In this document: one piece after another, positions 1 through 9,676 of the stretch
Position numbering within the stretch: position 1 is the stretch's first letter
How the letters are laid out: each line of letters opens with the position of its first letter
NCBI RefSeq assembly: GCF_014076845.1
Contig: NZ_JACGUT010000028.1
Coordinates: 62,001 to 126,000, forward strand
Length of the DNA stretch: 64,000 nucleotides
DNA from: Colwellia sp. MB3u-41
GTDB taxonomy: Bacteria > Pseudomonadota > Gammaproteobacteria > Enterobacterales > Alteromonadaceae
Reading direction: 5' to 3'
Translations under genes and position numbers: made by a program
Notes under the pieces: generated by a model
What the model was told of the DNA's origin: nothing
The model's database searches: none
Seen by the model: only the letters and a program-made list of their open reading frames with translations

Positions 1-937
1 TAGCTAATGTAGGCACCTTAAGTTCACCACGACCAATTTTTTTGGTTAGCTCCATTAAAATGTGCAACGGGGTAGATAAGCCTCTAGATAAAAGACGAGA
101 TAAAGTAATGGCAATCACGATCACAGTCATAGCGATAATTAACATAGAGTAAATCAAACGATTAAAGTCACTCTGAATCTGTGTTAAAGAAGCAGACAAC
201 GTCGCTCTTACATCTTTAGAGCCACCGAAACTAATTGTTTTGTGAAAATAATCAGAACGGGTTAGGAGTAAATTAGGAGATGTTTGCTGGTAGCCTTTTA
301 ACAATTTTTTTATAATATCTTTATCATCAATACTTGAATCAATAAGCAGATTATTTTGTACTAGAGTTAAATCTAAAGCGATTAATTCTTTAAGTTTCAA
401 TAAGGCTATTTGATCAAATTCAAAGCCAATCACGGTATAGGCAATAACTCTCGGCGCCTTAACAGGGACAACGATGACTTGAAAAACTTTATTTTCGATA
501 CTAAGAATTTGAGCATGCACCTCTCTAAAAGGAAGTTTGTTGATATTTCTCTCAATAGTCTTAGTATCCAAAGAATGTAATGAGCTGGTCGTTGATAGCT
601 TGCCTTCTAAGTCGAGTATTAACATCAAATCAGCATTGATACGTTTGCCGTGGTTAAGAAGTACGCTCTCTACCGTCTTTTTGTCGCGGGTCGCTACGGC
701 TTGTTTAAAACCAAAATCAGCAGCTAAAACGCTTGCTGTTGTCGTTAACACTTTTTCTTGTGATCTCAGCGTTTGCTCAAGTACATTTTGAGCAAAATAC
801 ATTTGGCGTTCAATTTGGTTTTCTGCATAATCAGCAAATCGAAACCAATTACTGCCCGTTAAAAAAATCACGGTTAATAAAATTAAACTGGTTAATAACC
901 AAGTGATTTGTGCTTTAAAGCTAAACCTAGTGCTCAT
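1..937 (-). CDS. Membrane sensor protein, N-terminal part (output domain outside window)
   Basis: The gene starts with ATG at 937 (MSTRFSFKAQITWLL) and is still open at base 1, so only the first ~312 residues are visible. They show an N-terminal membrane segment (about residues 10-30), a periplasmic sensory region of about 240 residues of the CACHE type, a second membrane segment (IVIAITLSRLLSRGL), and the start of a HAMP linker (ELTKKIGRGELKVPTLA). HAMP proteins of this layout signal to a kinase, GGDEF/EAL or methyl-accepting domain. The next domain is not visible. The start overlaps the stop of the upstream cupredoxin-like gene by 11 bases, so the two are probably translationally coupled. 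In related bacteria that partner is often beside a diguanylate cyclase/phosphodiesterase, which makes a c-di-GMP output my best guess, but this is inference. Confidence 0.75.
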   Translation of the reverse strand, partial: MSTRFSFKAQITWLLTSLILLTVIFLTGSNWFRFADYAENQIERQMYFAQNVLEQTLRSQEKVLTTTASVLAADFGFKQAVATRDKKTVESVLLNHGKRINADLMLILDLEGKLSTTSSLHSLDTKTIERNINKLPFREVHAQILSIENKVFQVIVVPVKAPRVIAYTVIGFEFDQIALLKLKELIALDLTLVQNNLLIDSSIDDKDIIKKLLKGYQQTSPNLLLTRSDYFHKTISFGGSKDVRATLSASLTQIQSDFNRLIYSMLIIAMTVIVIAITLSRLLSRGLSTPLHILMELTKKIGRGELKVPTLA

Positions 938-1592
938 GAAAAGCTAACTCTTCAAAACTGTCTCTTGGTTCGGGTGTGTTAACACTTATTACAATAACAA
1001 TGTCATTCTCATCTAGCATTTTTTGGTCAATAGTCAATAAGGTATGTTGAGATAAACCTTTAGTGCTATTAGGGTGCCAAACTTTTAATTGCATATTTAA
1101 CGCTAAAGTACGCGGCAGTAACACCTCACCTTTTTTATTGCTCACATAGGCATTTTCTTTATCAGTGACATAAATATATCCCACCATAGCATCATGAATA
1201 TTACAGCCCATAACAACAAGACCTTTATCATTAAAACGAACCGGACTTTTAGGTTTGCCCGCGTATAATTTTAATTCAAATGTTTTAGCGGGTGAAAAAG
1301 AGTAAACATGATGTCGTATATCATCACTATTAGGAAAGCTGACTAAACTATTAACTGGAACAACTAAAACAAGTGGTTCAAACGCTTTGTTTATTTGATC
1401 CATCACATAGATAGGGTCTTCAGTCGATTTATTTACAAGCGGTTGGGGAACCGCATACTCAATGACCGCATTAGGTAGTGGGAGATAATTTTGGTTAACA
1501 ATTTTTACAAGGGTTTGGCTAAAAGCAGTTTCAGCAAAGCATACTGAACAGAAAAACATGACCATAAGCAATCGAAACTTAAGCGTTATCAT
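927..1592 (-). CDS. Secreted cupredoxin-like protein (methylamine-utilization-like family)
   Basis: A 221-residue protein with a clear signal peptide (LLMVMFFCSVCFAETAFS). The body looks like a cupredoxin/plastocyanin-type beta sandwich. A His pair in IRHHVYSFSP and the later GCNIHDAMVGYIYV segment, with Cys, His and Met in the right order, could form a type 1 copper site. Proteins of this kind are often annotated as 'methylamine utilization protein', although no methylamine genes are nearby. It is co-directional with and overlaps the downstream sensor gene by 11 bases, which suggests it delivers or senses something for that sensor in the periplasm. Copper binding is inferred from the residues and has not been shown. 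Confidence 0.7.
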   Translation of the reverse strand: MITLKFRLLMVMFFCSVCFAETAFSQTLVKIVNQNYLPLPNAVIEYAVPQPLVNKSTEDPIYVMDQINKAFEPLVLVVPVNSLVSFPNSDDIRHHVYSFSPAKTFELKLYAGKPKSPVRFNDKGLVVMGCNIHDAMVGYIYVTDKENAYVSNKKGEVLLPRTLALNMQLKVWHPNSTKGLSQHTLLTIDQKMLDENDIVIVISVNTPEPRDSFEELAFHEH

Positions 1593-1881
1593 AATGACCT
1601 TAGATAATTTTTTTTCTTTTTTAAATCATACCTGTACAAATGACAAGAGTCTAATTTTAATGATGTACTGATAAGCAGTCTCCTATTTTAATAAGATGAT
1701 TTTATCTGCCCTCCAAAAATAGAATAACTTAAGTTTTTATAAAGTGACATTTCTCTATTTTTTATAATTTATAAAGCCAAGAAAAATAGAAGTAACTCCT
1801 TTTAAATAATACTTGTCTTCTGACGTTTCATATAATAAATGTAACCTATTGTTCAGCAGACAAGGTTTAATTTTTAGCGGC

Positions 1882-2739
1882 CTAATTATCGATTAACCCC
1901 ACTAAGCCCTTTTTCACAAAACTGGGCAAAGCAAAGGAAGCAGCGTGTAAAGGTGCGTTATAATAATCAAAGGTCAAACCTGATTTTTCAACACGCGTAG
2001 GATTAAAATCGATCGTGGGATGATATTGCTTAGACGCAAAGGTAAAACTCCACAACCCCCCTGGATAAGTTAAATTACTAAAACTATACAAGTAGCTTTT
2101 AGGAAATACGTTATTTAATACTTTCAACAGTGATTGTTGAATATCCATGGCGTACCATGACGACTCTCCCTGTGAAACAACAATACCATCATCCGCTAGG
2201 CAATTAAAAACATCTTTATAAAACGCTTCACCAAATAAGGGTTGTGCCGGTCCAATCGGGTCTGTGCTGTCGACAATAATAACGTCGAACTTCTCAGTCG
2301 TGTCTTTCACAAACTGAACACCGTCCCCTATAATAAGATTGATACGCTCATCATTAAGTGCCGCAGAGGTCTGTGGAATGTGCTCTTTACAGGCATCAAC
2401 AACCATAACATCGATTTCAACCATCGTGCATTTTTTCACGGATTTATGACGAATAACTTCTCTTGCCGTTCCACCGTCGCCACCACCAATCACTAAGACA
2501 TTTTTAGGACTAGGGTGAACAAATAATGGCACATGGCTTATCATGTCGTGGTAAGCAAATTCATCACGCTCGGTGACCATGATCAAGCCGTCATTTAATA
2601 ACATTTTTCCATGGCCTTTTGTTTCAACAACATCGACAGTTTGAAATTGACTTTTTCCAGAGAAAAGCACCTTTTCTACCTTAAATTTAATGCCCAAGAA
2701 ATCTTCGAACTTTTCTTCTACCCATAAATTAGAGTGCAT
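1882..2739 (-). CDS. speE: Polyamine aminopropyltransferase (spermidine synthase)
   Basis: A 285-residue spermidine synthase, transferring aminopropyl from decarboxylated AdoMet to putrescine in the cytoplasm. The AdoMet-binding motif VLVIGGGDGGTAREV, the MVEID acidic loop, the IIGDG segment and the catalytic DSTDPIGPAQPLF motif are all present. An in-frame start exists 23 codons upstream (2808), but I prefer ATG at 2739: it is preceded by AGGGG at good spacing, and the protein then begins like other SpeE proteins (MHSNLWVEEKF). That start overlaps the end of the AdoMet decarboxylase gene by 11 bases, so the enzyme making the aminopropyl donor and the enzyme using it are coupled. Confidence 0.93.
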   Translation of the reverse strand: MHSNLWVEEKFEDFLGIKFKVEKVLFSGKSQFQTVDVVETKGHGKMLLNDGLIMVTERDEFAYHDMISHVPLFVHPSPKNVLVIGGGDGGTAREVIRHKSVKKCTMVEIDVMVVDACKEHIPQTSAALNDERINLIIGDGVQFVKDTTEKFDVIIVDSTDPIGPAQPLFGEAFYKDVFNCLADDGIVVSQGESSWYAMDIQQSLLKVLNNVFPKSYLYSFSNLTYPGGLWSFTFASKQYHPTIDFNPTRVEKSGLTFDYYNAPLHAASFALPSFVKKGLVGLIDN

Positions 2740-3691
2740 GGTTTTCCCCTGAAATATTGAGCATAATTGGCTCAACAAAGGTTGTTTGAGGCAAAATATA
2801 GTTAGCAAAGTTAACTAAGTAGCCATTATCAAGCTTTTTGCAAACACGTGATTTACTCACGTATTTGCCTGGAATTAAAGTAATGAGTTTTTCTTCAAAA
2901 GCTTGCTCATTAAAACTCATTAAATCAAAAGATTTTGGTGCCAATATCTCTAAGAGTGTTGGTGCAAGTGTCAGTAAATCTATATTTGATTCAAAACTAA
3001 TATAACTGCTGTCCATTTGTGGTGTAACGTGAATGGTTAAATATTGCTGTTCTTTAAGCGCATTAAGTGAGTAACCGTAAGGAGAAAACACGAAATCGTC
3101 AATAATAAAGCCTGGCAATATCTTATCAATACATAAAAAATCACGGATCTCTTGGCCGGACAAATTGGCTTGTGTTAAATGTTTTGAGGCTTGTTCACTT
3201 ATTTGATAGGCCAACAACTCGTAGGTAATATCATCAGTATCAGCAGTAAAGTCGTTGTCTAAGTGAAAGACATAGTTATGGTGACTGTCCATTTCACCAA
3301 AACGATATGCTTTACCAGGTAAATATTGATTAATTAACTTTATATCATCGCCAAAGCAACTTGGCTGTGCATTAGCAAAATATTCATTCTTACGCTGATA
3401 AGTAAGCTGTTTTATCACTTTTTTACCCAGTTTTTGAATGAAAAATTCTACCGCTTTCACTAACTGTGTTTCACCACAGGTTAAAATTAATATTCTGTCC
3501 CGCCAAACAAATAAGCTGGATTCAGACAATAAGAAGGCTTTGCAATGCTTATTTTGAATAGATGATAGTATTTGGGCTTGGCTACGATTGACTAATTCTG
3601 ACCAAAATTCGTTATCAATATCAATAAGTAAAGAAAGCTGTTTACCATCAATTAAGATTTCAGCTTTTTTTTCTGACCCCTCAAAAAACAT
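2729..3691 (-). CDS. S-adenosylmethionine decarboxylase, eukaryotic (class 2) type
   Basis: A 320-residue pyruvoyl-dependent AdoMet decarboxylase that resembles the plant/animal enzyme rather than E. coli SpeD. Visible landmarks match the human protein: FFEGSEK near the N-terminus (substrate-binding Phe and Glu), the self-cleavage site LLSESSLFV (cleavage expected between Glu57 and Ser58, Ser58 becoming pyruvoyl), TCGET with the catalytic Cys72, FSPYGYSLNAL with the processing Ser, and IHVTP with the processing His. Every processing and catalytic residue I can place is kept, so the enzyme should be active. It lies directly upstream of speE with an 11-base overlap. The bacterial class 2 enzymes are known but uncommon. 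Confidence 0.88.
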   Translation of the reverse strand: MFFEGSEKKAEILIDGKQLSLLIDIDNEFWSELVNRSQAQILSSIQNKHCKAFLLSESSLFVWRDRILILTCGETQLVKAVEFFIQKLGKKVIKQLTYQRKNEYFANAQPSCFGDDIKLINQYLPGKAYRFGEMDSHHNYVFHLDNDFTADTDDITYELLAYQISEQASKHLTQANLSGQEIRDFLCIDKILPGFIIDDFVFSPYGYSLNALKEQQYLTIHVTPQMDSSYISFESNIDLLTLAPTLLEILAPKSFDLMSFNEQAFEEKLITLIPGKYVSKSRVCKKLDNGYLVNFANYILPQTTFVEPIMLNISGENHAL

Positions 3692-3908
3692 AACAACCCC
3701 TTAGTAAAAAAATAGTGCGTTATTTTACAAATTCTATAGTTATTATCAATAAAATAATGGTACTAATATTGATATAATAAACAATAAAGGTATGAACAAT
3801 AACGTGATTTGGTTTGAAAGACTTTCTTTTATAAAAAATAACTATACTTTTAGGTCTTTTTTTGGATAATCATTGAAAATGATTGTTATAAGCTCTCGTT
3901 GCTAAATA

Positions 3909-4873
3909 ATGAAAATAGTTAAAGAAATTAATGTTGAGTTAATACCTGCCCTGATACCTTTTGAAGGGGCTAAAAATAAGTAGGCTATATTTCAAGACAC
4001 AACACACATTGTCGGTTTTGAGTTCGATGGTACCGCCTGCTTTAGAAAAGGAACAAAAGCCGGACCTAACGCACTTCGCCATGCTTCTGATGGCATTGAA
4101 TCGTATTCCCCTTATTTAGACGCCGACGTCGAGGACATTTCATTTATTGACCTGGGTAATTTGCCCATTGACTTGTCAATCGATGAGCAAAGTGCAAAGG
4201 CTGATATCGAGAGCGCTTATAATAAAACGAATAAGGCATTCACGACGTTATTTGATGATGTTGCTTTAAAAGAAAATAACATTCGCTGTTAACGTTAGGC
4301 GGTGAGCATTCAATTTCATACGCGCCAATCAAGAAGTATTTATCCGATTTTCCTAATTTAGTGATTTTACATCTCGATGCACAAGCTGATTTGCGTGATG
4401 GTTACTTAGGGTATCATTACTCTCATGCTTCAATAATTCGTGGTATTACCGACCATTTTGGTGAGCAGAATCAATTGATACAATATGGTATTCGCTCCGG
4501 TACTCGCGAAGAATATCAATGGATGAAAACCCATAATACCCTTAAAAAAAGTCGAGCTGAATTTTTCGCCTGTGTTCAAGCGATACCCAAAGACATTCCT
4601 ATTTATTTAACCCTAGATTTAGACTATTTTGATCCCAGTTTTTCCCCTAGCACAGGTACTCCTGAGCCAGGAGGGGAAGATTTCCATTCATTTATTAGTT
4701 TATGTAAAATATTACGCACTAAATATTTTGTCGGTTGCGACGTAGTAGAGTTATCACCGGCTATTGACAGCACAGGAAACAGTGATATTTTTGCTGCTAA
4801 GGTGGTGCGTGAATTGCTGCTTTGTTTAGAGAAAACCTTTCTACCTATTTTCCATAATCAAACAGCACCTTAA
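3909..4873 (+). pseudogene. Agmatinase (arginase/ureohydrolase family) pseudogene
   Basis: The reading frame begins MKIVKEINVELIPA and meets an in-frame TAG at 3981-3983. It continues in the same frame (HIVGFEFDGTACFRKGTKAG, then SPYLDADVEDISFIDLG) until TAA at 4290, and the rest lies in another frame starting at LLTLGGEHSIS (about 4286). It ends with the conserved LTLDLDYFDPSFSPSTGTPE block. The manganese ligand motif DAHAD reads DAQAD (codon CAA at about 4380), so a metal-binding His is also lost. One stop, one frameshift and one catalytic substitution make this a convincing dead gene. It stands divergent to the AdoMet decarboxylase/speE pair and would have supplied putrescine to that pathway. 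Confidence 0.88.
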
Positions 4874-4876
4874 GTT

Positions 4877-4916
4877 AACACCTTTAATATAACATCAATA
4901 AATTAAAGGTGTTTTT
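4877..4916. terminator. Hairpin terminator between agmatinase pseudogene and nhaD
   Basis: A perfect 12-base inverted repeat (AACACCTTTAAT at 4877-4888 and ATTAAAGGTGTT at 4902-4913) with a 13-base loop, followed by further T residues on the + strand. It sits between two convergent genes and can serve the + strand gene, and possibly both. Confidence 0.8.
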
Positions 4917-4932
4917 AAGTATGTTGAGCCAC

Positions 4933-6351
4933 TTAACCATTTATTAAAAAATGAACATAAATGCTAGCACCGTACCCTAAAGCGATCGCCCAACTCCATT
5001 TTAAGTGTCCTATAAATGAATATTTACCTTTAGTTTGCCCCATTAGAGCGACACCTGCCGCTGAACCAACAGAAAGTAAACTTCCCCCTACTCCAGCGGT
5101 CATTGTGACTAATAACCATTGTTGAAGATCCATAACGGGGTTCATGCTCAATACTGCAAAAACAACTGGAATATTATCAATAATGGCTGAAAGTACGCCG
5201 ACGGCAATATTGGCATAAGTAGGATCCCAGTTGGTATACAATAACTCTGAAACCAAACCTAAATAGCCCATAAAGCCAAGCCCACCAACACACATAACTA
5301 CGCCATAAAAGAACAGTAAAGTGTCCCATTCGGCACGGGCTATTTTTTCAAAAATGTCAAAAGGAACTATATTACCTAGACGCTTTAACGCTTTTTCATC
5401 ATGACTTATGGTCGCCAACGTTCGTTTTTTATTCAACGAGTGAGGTAAGCTTCTGCGTAAATAAAACCCTAAGAATTTTAAATAGCCTAAACCCATCATC
5501 ATCCCCAATACCGGAGGCATGTTAACAACACTGTGAGTGGCAACCGCAGTAGCAATAGTTAGTATAAATAAAAATATAATTCGCTTAGCACCACGTTTTA
5601 ATATGAAATCATCGTCAGTTATCGGTGTTGATTTTTCATTAGAGATAAAGAAGCTCATAATAACAGCAGGTATTAAAAAGTTTACCAGTGACGGTATAAA
5701 GAGGACAAAAAATTGTTCGAACTTAACTAATTCTGCCTGCCATATCATTAACGTCGTTATATCACCAAACGGACTAAAAACCCCACCTGCGTTAGATGCT
5801 ACTACAATATTAATACAGGCAATATTAATGAACTTAATATCTTTAGGGGCCACTTTAAGTACGATGGCACACATTAACATTGCGGTGGTTAAGTTATTCG
5901 CAAACGAAGAGATAGCAAATGCCATTAAGCCTGTAACCCAAAATAAGCTGCGTAAACTTAAGCCTTTAGAAATCATCCAAATACGTAAACTGTCAAAAAC
6001 CCCTCGCTCTTCCATCGCATTGATATAAGTCATCGCGACTAATAAAAAGAGTAGTAATTGAGCATATTCAAGTAAATTATGATTAAAAGCCTCTTCAGCT
6101 GCTGCTGGAATACCATGTTGTGTGTAGATCCAACCAATAATTAACCAAATAATACCTGCCGCAACCAATACCGGTTTTGACTTTCTAAGGTGTATGAATT
6201 CTTCACCGATCACCAGTAAGTAAGCAATAATGAAAATGGTTAATGCAGTTAAACCTGCTATTGAGTTCGTTAGATCTATTTCACCAGCTCCAGCCGCAAA
6301 AGCAGGCGTTGCAAGTAGAAATAGCAAGACAGTTGTTATAAGTTTTTTCAC
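4933..6351 (-). CDS. nhaD: Sodium/proton antiporter NhaD
   Basis: A 472-residue inner-membrane protein of the NhaD/ion-transporter superfamily, about 12-13 hydrophobic segments, exchanging Na+ (or Li+) for protons. The first segment (LITTVLLFLLATPAFAAGAG) resembles a cleavable signal, as in other NhaD proteins. Typical segments include FAISSFANNLTTAMLMCAIVL with the conserved Asn/Asn-Leu-Thr motif, NAGGVFSPFGDITTLMIWQ, and IIDNIPVVFAVLSM near the C-terminus. Length matches the family. A marine lifestyle fits a dedicated sodium antiporter. The gene stands alone, with a long empty upstream region and a shared terminator downstream. Confidence 0.93.
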   Translation of the reverse strand: MKKLITTVLLFLLATPAFAAGAGEIDLTNSIAGLTALTIFIIAYLLVIGEEFIHLRKSKPVLVAAGIIWLIIGWIYTQHGIPAAAEEAFNHNLLEYAQLLLFLLVAMTYINAMEERGVFDSLRIWMISKGLSLRSLFWVTGLMAFAISSFANNLTTAMLMCAIVLKVAPKDIKFINIACINIVVASNAGGVFSPFGDITTLMIWQAELVKFEQFFVLFIPSLVNFLIPAVIMSFFISNEKSTPITDDDFILKRGAKRIIFLFILTIATAVATHSVVNMPPVLGMMMGLGYLKFLGFYLRRSLPHSLNKKRTLATISHDEKALKRLGNIVPFDIFEKIARAEWDTLLFFYGVVMCVGGLGFMGYLGLVSELLYTNWDPTYANIAVGVLSAIIDNIPVVFAVLSMNPVMDLQQWLLVTMTAGVGGSLLSVGSAAGVALMGQTKGKYSFIGHLKWSWAIALGYGASIYVHFLING

Positions 6352-7501
6352 AATACTTCTCTAAGGGTTAATTTAAAATTTGTTATAAAAACGTTTTATC
6401 TCTCGTATAAATCTGCATGGCTATTTCTTTAAAACTGACAAAAGAAGAAGATATAAAGCAATATTTACCGTTACAAATAAGCTTAGCGCTAACGTTTAAA
6501 AGGCAGAAACTTATAAGTTAAGATCTGCTAAAAATAAAGTGGGGGGATTTTACCTGCATAAACGAGCAACTAAAAAATCATTCGGTAATGTATTATTTAT
6601 TTTAGCCATACGCTAATCCTGTAATCGCATCAACGTATTAGCATGACTTAAAGTATGTGTTTTATAATTTTCATCAATAAATACACTCATTTATGCTTAA
6701 TCGTTGCATAGCCCCCAAAAAGATGACGATTATATTCCAATTAAAAGACAATACAATTCTAATTAAGTGATAATCAAAATAACATGTCGCTATAGAAACA
6801 TTAAAGATGAAAAAAACAACAACCATACTTGCTGTATTAATTAACCCAGAACAGGCACCTTTGAAAAACTGATTGCGTTAGATGATATCAATGCCTCGCA
6901 AAAAGTTCGACAAATGTTCAGGGAATATATTGGGATAAACTAGAAGAAAATTGGCAAGATGACGTATTTAAGTCATAAATTAAGTTAGAAGTGTATTACT
7001 AAGTATTTATAAACCGTTTATCGTCTTCATAAAAGAGACCTTTTCGGTATCGACTTACCCACTTTAATGGTGAGTATTAATTTAAAAACGGCCAAACAAT
7101 CACCTTAAACATGACCAGTAAACGACAACAATCAAAATATGCGCAGACATTAATCAATACTATAATATTGAAGCGTTATTCATGCGCTAATTTTTCCCAG
7201 ATGATTCCCTATAAATAAACTTCCTTTAGTTGTTAACACTATCGGTTCATTGAATTGTTAAGGCTATTGTAACGTGCAATAAAATAACCTTTCTGTATAT
7301 TTTAGCGTCCTAATTTAAAGCATTACAATATTGATTTGTTTATGCTCCTCAACTAATGTTATATGAATCACGTTATTTTAAGTAATGACTTACAAGCACT
7401 TACAAAGTTATTTTTTTTGTAAACACCCGATTAAAGTTCATATATTAATGTTTGATTTGTATAAAAAACTAATATTAATTACACTTAAAAATGGATAGAA
7501 A
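6352..7501. other. Gene-poor region between nhaD and a chemotaxis receptor
   Basis: About 1.15 kb without an intact gene. The nhaD promoter must lie near 6360-6560. A possible gene remnant starts with ATG at 6807 (MKKTTTILAVLINPEQAP, then a stop) and continues in another frame as FEKLIALDDINASQKVRQMF up to about 6930. It could be a decayed small cytoplasmic protein, but I cannot name the family. I see no tRNA, no strong terminator hairpin and no repeat array here. Confidence 0.4.
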
Positions 7502-8965
7502 ATGAATAAAAACAATAAATTATTTACATACCTTTTTAGCGTATTGTTTGCTGAAAGTTTACTGTTAGGTTTTATCTATGATTCATATTTTTCTGCATTT
7601 GTCATAGGTTTACCTGCTTTACTTGTGCCAATATATTTTTATAAGACCGCGGCAAATAAAGCTATTGCTGGTCATATATCAGCACTTTCAGCAATGATAT
7701 TTGCTGCTTTGCACATTCATCAAGCCAACGGTTTAATTGAAGTTCATTTTGAAATTTTCATTTTATTGGCTTTTTTAATCATTTTTCAGGATTGGCGAGT
7801 ATTTATTACCGCTATTATTGTGGTTGCAATACATCATGTTTCTTTTTACTTTCTTCAGGTAAATGATACAGGGGTATTTATATTTGATGAGGAAAGACTT
7901 TTATTTACAACGGTAATCATTCATGCAGTCTACGCAATTGCTGAGTCGATTATTGCCGGTTACATAGCACATTCTATGAAAGTTGAGAGTGAAGCCGGTA
8001 AAGAATTATCTTTAGTGGCCACTGCATTAACTGCGGATGTTAATGCAATTGATTTAAACATCAAAACAACGGCAAATAATAGCACCCTGCTGTCATTTAA
8101 TGAGTTGCTGGGGCTATTAGCAAGCGTAATTCAAGGCGTAAAAGAGCAAGTTATCGAATTAAATACTAATTCACTAAACTTAAATAAAACGAAAACAGAG
8201 CTCGAAAGTTCTACAGCACAGCGTCAACAAGAAACTGAAGTTATTGCCGCCTCTGCAGAAGAAATGGCGGTAACCGTTGCATCGATAGCAGAAGAAACTA
8301 ACCAGTTAAGTGATCAGATGCAAGAAGCAACCAATTACACTAAATCCTCTAACGAAGAAATAATGAGGATTAATGAACAAAACAAAAATTTAACATCTGC
8401 ATTAGAAAAAACAAGTGAACAGGTAAATGACTTAGCAAACTCTACCGAAGCTATCTCCAAAGTATTATCTGAGATTAGTGGTATTGCAGAGCAAACAAAC
8501 TTATTAGCATTAAATGCAGCAATAGAAGCTGCTCGAGCAGGAGAGCAAGGCAGAGGCTTTGCTGTTGTCGCCGATGAAGTACGAGCATTGGCCACTCGAA
8601 CAAAAGAAAGTACAGACAAAATAAGTCAAACACTGTCTCTTTTGAAAAATTATTCTAAGTTAACTACAGACTCTATGACTCATAGTATAGCCATTGTGCA
8701 ATCCGTCATTGAAAGTGCTGATAATGCCCAAAAACAAATATCTCAAGCATCAACACTCGTTGAACATGCCAGTGCTATATCAATGAATGTCGCGGCTGCG
8801 ATTGAACAACAATCAGTAACCACAGCAGATATAGCAAAAAGTGCAGAAACCTTAAGGGACACAGCGTTAATAGACAGAGAAAGAGTTGAAGCATTGGCTC
8901 AAGAAGCGAATAGTGTCACTCATACATCGAGTGCTATGGCGCTTAATATTGCTCGTTTTAAATAA
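7502..8965 (+). CDS. Methyl-accepting chemotaxis protein with polytopic membrane sensor
   Basis: A 487-residue receptor. Residues 1-165 hold about six membrane segments and a His-rich core ([31 protein letters not shown]), a membrane-embedded input domain found on several MCPs, instead of the usual periplasmic ligand domain. The C-terminal half is a standard cytoplasmic signalling domain with the hairpin tip [20 protein letters not shown] and the following [18 protein letters not shown]. It would pass a signal to CheA/CheW. No che genes are nearby, so it is an orphan receptor. The ATG start is the only one preceding the first membrane segment. Confidence 0.9.
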   Translation: MNKNNKLFTYLFSVLFAESLLLGFIYDSYFSAFVIGLPALLVPIYFYKTAANKAIAGHISALSAMIFAALHIHQANGLIEVHFEIFILLAFLIIFQDWRVFITAIIVVAIHHVSFYFLQVNDTGVFIFDEERLLFTTVIIHAVYAIAESIIAGYIAHSMKVESEAGKELSLVATALTADVNAIDLNIKTTANNSTLLSFNELLGLLASVIQGVKEQVIELNTNSLNLNKTKTELESSTAQRQQETEVIAASAEEMAVTVASIAEETNQLSDQMQEATNYTKSSNEEIMRINEQNKNLTSALEKTSEQVNDLANSTEAISKVLSEISGIAEQTNLLALNAAIEAARAGEQGRGFAVVADEVRALATRTKESTDKISQTLSLLKNYSKLTTDSMTHSIAIVQSVIESADNAQKQISQASTLVEHASAISMNVAAAIEQQSVTTADIAKSAETLRDTALIDRERVEALAQEANSVTHTSSAMALNIARFK

Positions 8966-8969
8966 CTTC

Positions 8970-9476
8970 ATGACAAAATTCCAACTTGGAGTACTCACCG
9001 TGTGGGTAGTTTTTACGCTATCTGCATTTGGTTACTTTACCAAAGGTAGGCTTGTGGATTTTGATGAGAGTAATAAGTTAGCCGGTATTGAATATCAACA
9101 ACTTTCTGATGACTTTACCCGCTATACTTATCAAGAAAATATGACAGGTCGCAATACCATATTACACTTTTCTACACCTAGTTGTTATTGTCAAAAATTC
9201 AGTGAAAAACATATTCAAGATCTCAATAAATTAGCTGACGTTAATAATTTCATTGTCAAAAATGTTGTCGTTGCACAGCACAATATAATCCCTTCCACTC
9301 CTTCTGTCGCATTAATAGATGAGACAGGAAAAGTTGTCTATTTTGGTCCTTATGGGCAAGGTTTGGCTTGCTCGAAAACTACAGGTTATGCTCAAACTAT
9401 GCTAAATAATTACCTAAAAGGATATACCGCAAATATTGTGGTTAAAGAAGCGAAAGGCTGTTATTGCAATGTTTAA
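8970..9476 (+). CDS. Thioredoxin-like DUF6436 family protein
   Basis: A 168-residue membrane-anchored protein. I start it at ATG 8970, five bases after the chemotaxis receptor stop; the in-frame start at 8886 would add 28 residues read from the receptor gene. Residues 5-24 form one membrane anchor, followed by an extracytoplasmic thioredoxin-like fold (ILHFSTPSCYCQKF, then PSTPSVALIDETGKVVYFGP). Instead of a CxxC redox site it has Cys-Tyr-Cys (72-74), and the C-terminus carries another Cys-Tyr-Cys (164-166). The family is known in Alteromonadales by DUF number only. Redox activity is inferred. Confidence 0.75.
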   Translation: MTKFQLGVLTVWVVFTLSAFGYFTKGRLVDFDESNKLAGIEYQQLSDDFTRYTYQENMTGRNTILHFSTPSCYCQKFSEKHIQDLNKLADVNNFIVKNVVVAQHNIIPSTPSVALIDETGKVVYFGPYGQGLACSKTTGYAQTMLNNYLKGYTANIVVKEAKGCYCNV

Positions 9477-9600
9477 AATTAGTTTAATAATAACTGTGGC
9501 CCTGCAAGAAATTTGAATACGCATGTTGAATTCAACCAGTATGTTTAACAAACACTACTTTATCTATTCAACTAAGTTTAGTGATCCATTAAAGGCAAAA

Positions 9601-9631
9601 AATTACCAATCCCATTAAGTGATTGGTAATT
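9601..9631. terminator. Inverted repeat, likely bidirectional terminator
   Basis: A perfect 11-base stem (AATTACCAATC at 9601-9611, GATTGGTAATT at 9621-9631) with a 9-base loop, flanked by A residues on the left and T/A residues on the right. It lies between the convergent DUF6436 and RND permease genes. Confidence 0.7.
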
Positions 9632-9676
9632 TAAACATCTCATAAACCTAAACCCCTAACAACTTCACGTTAAATA

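Noticed and set aside
6807-6960. Small gene beginning MKKTTTILAVLINPEQAP
   Set aside because: It stops after about 20 codons and continues only out of frame. No family could be named, so it is listed only as a possible remnant.
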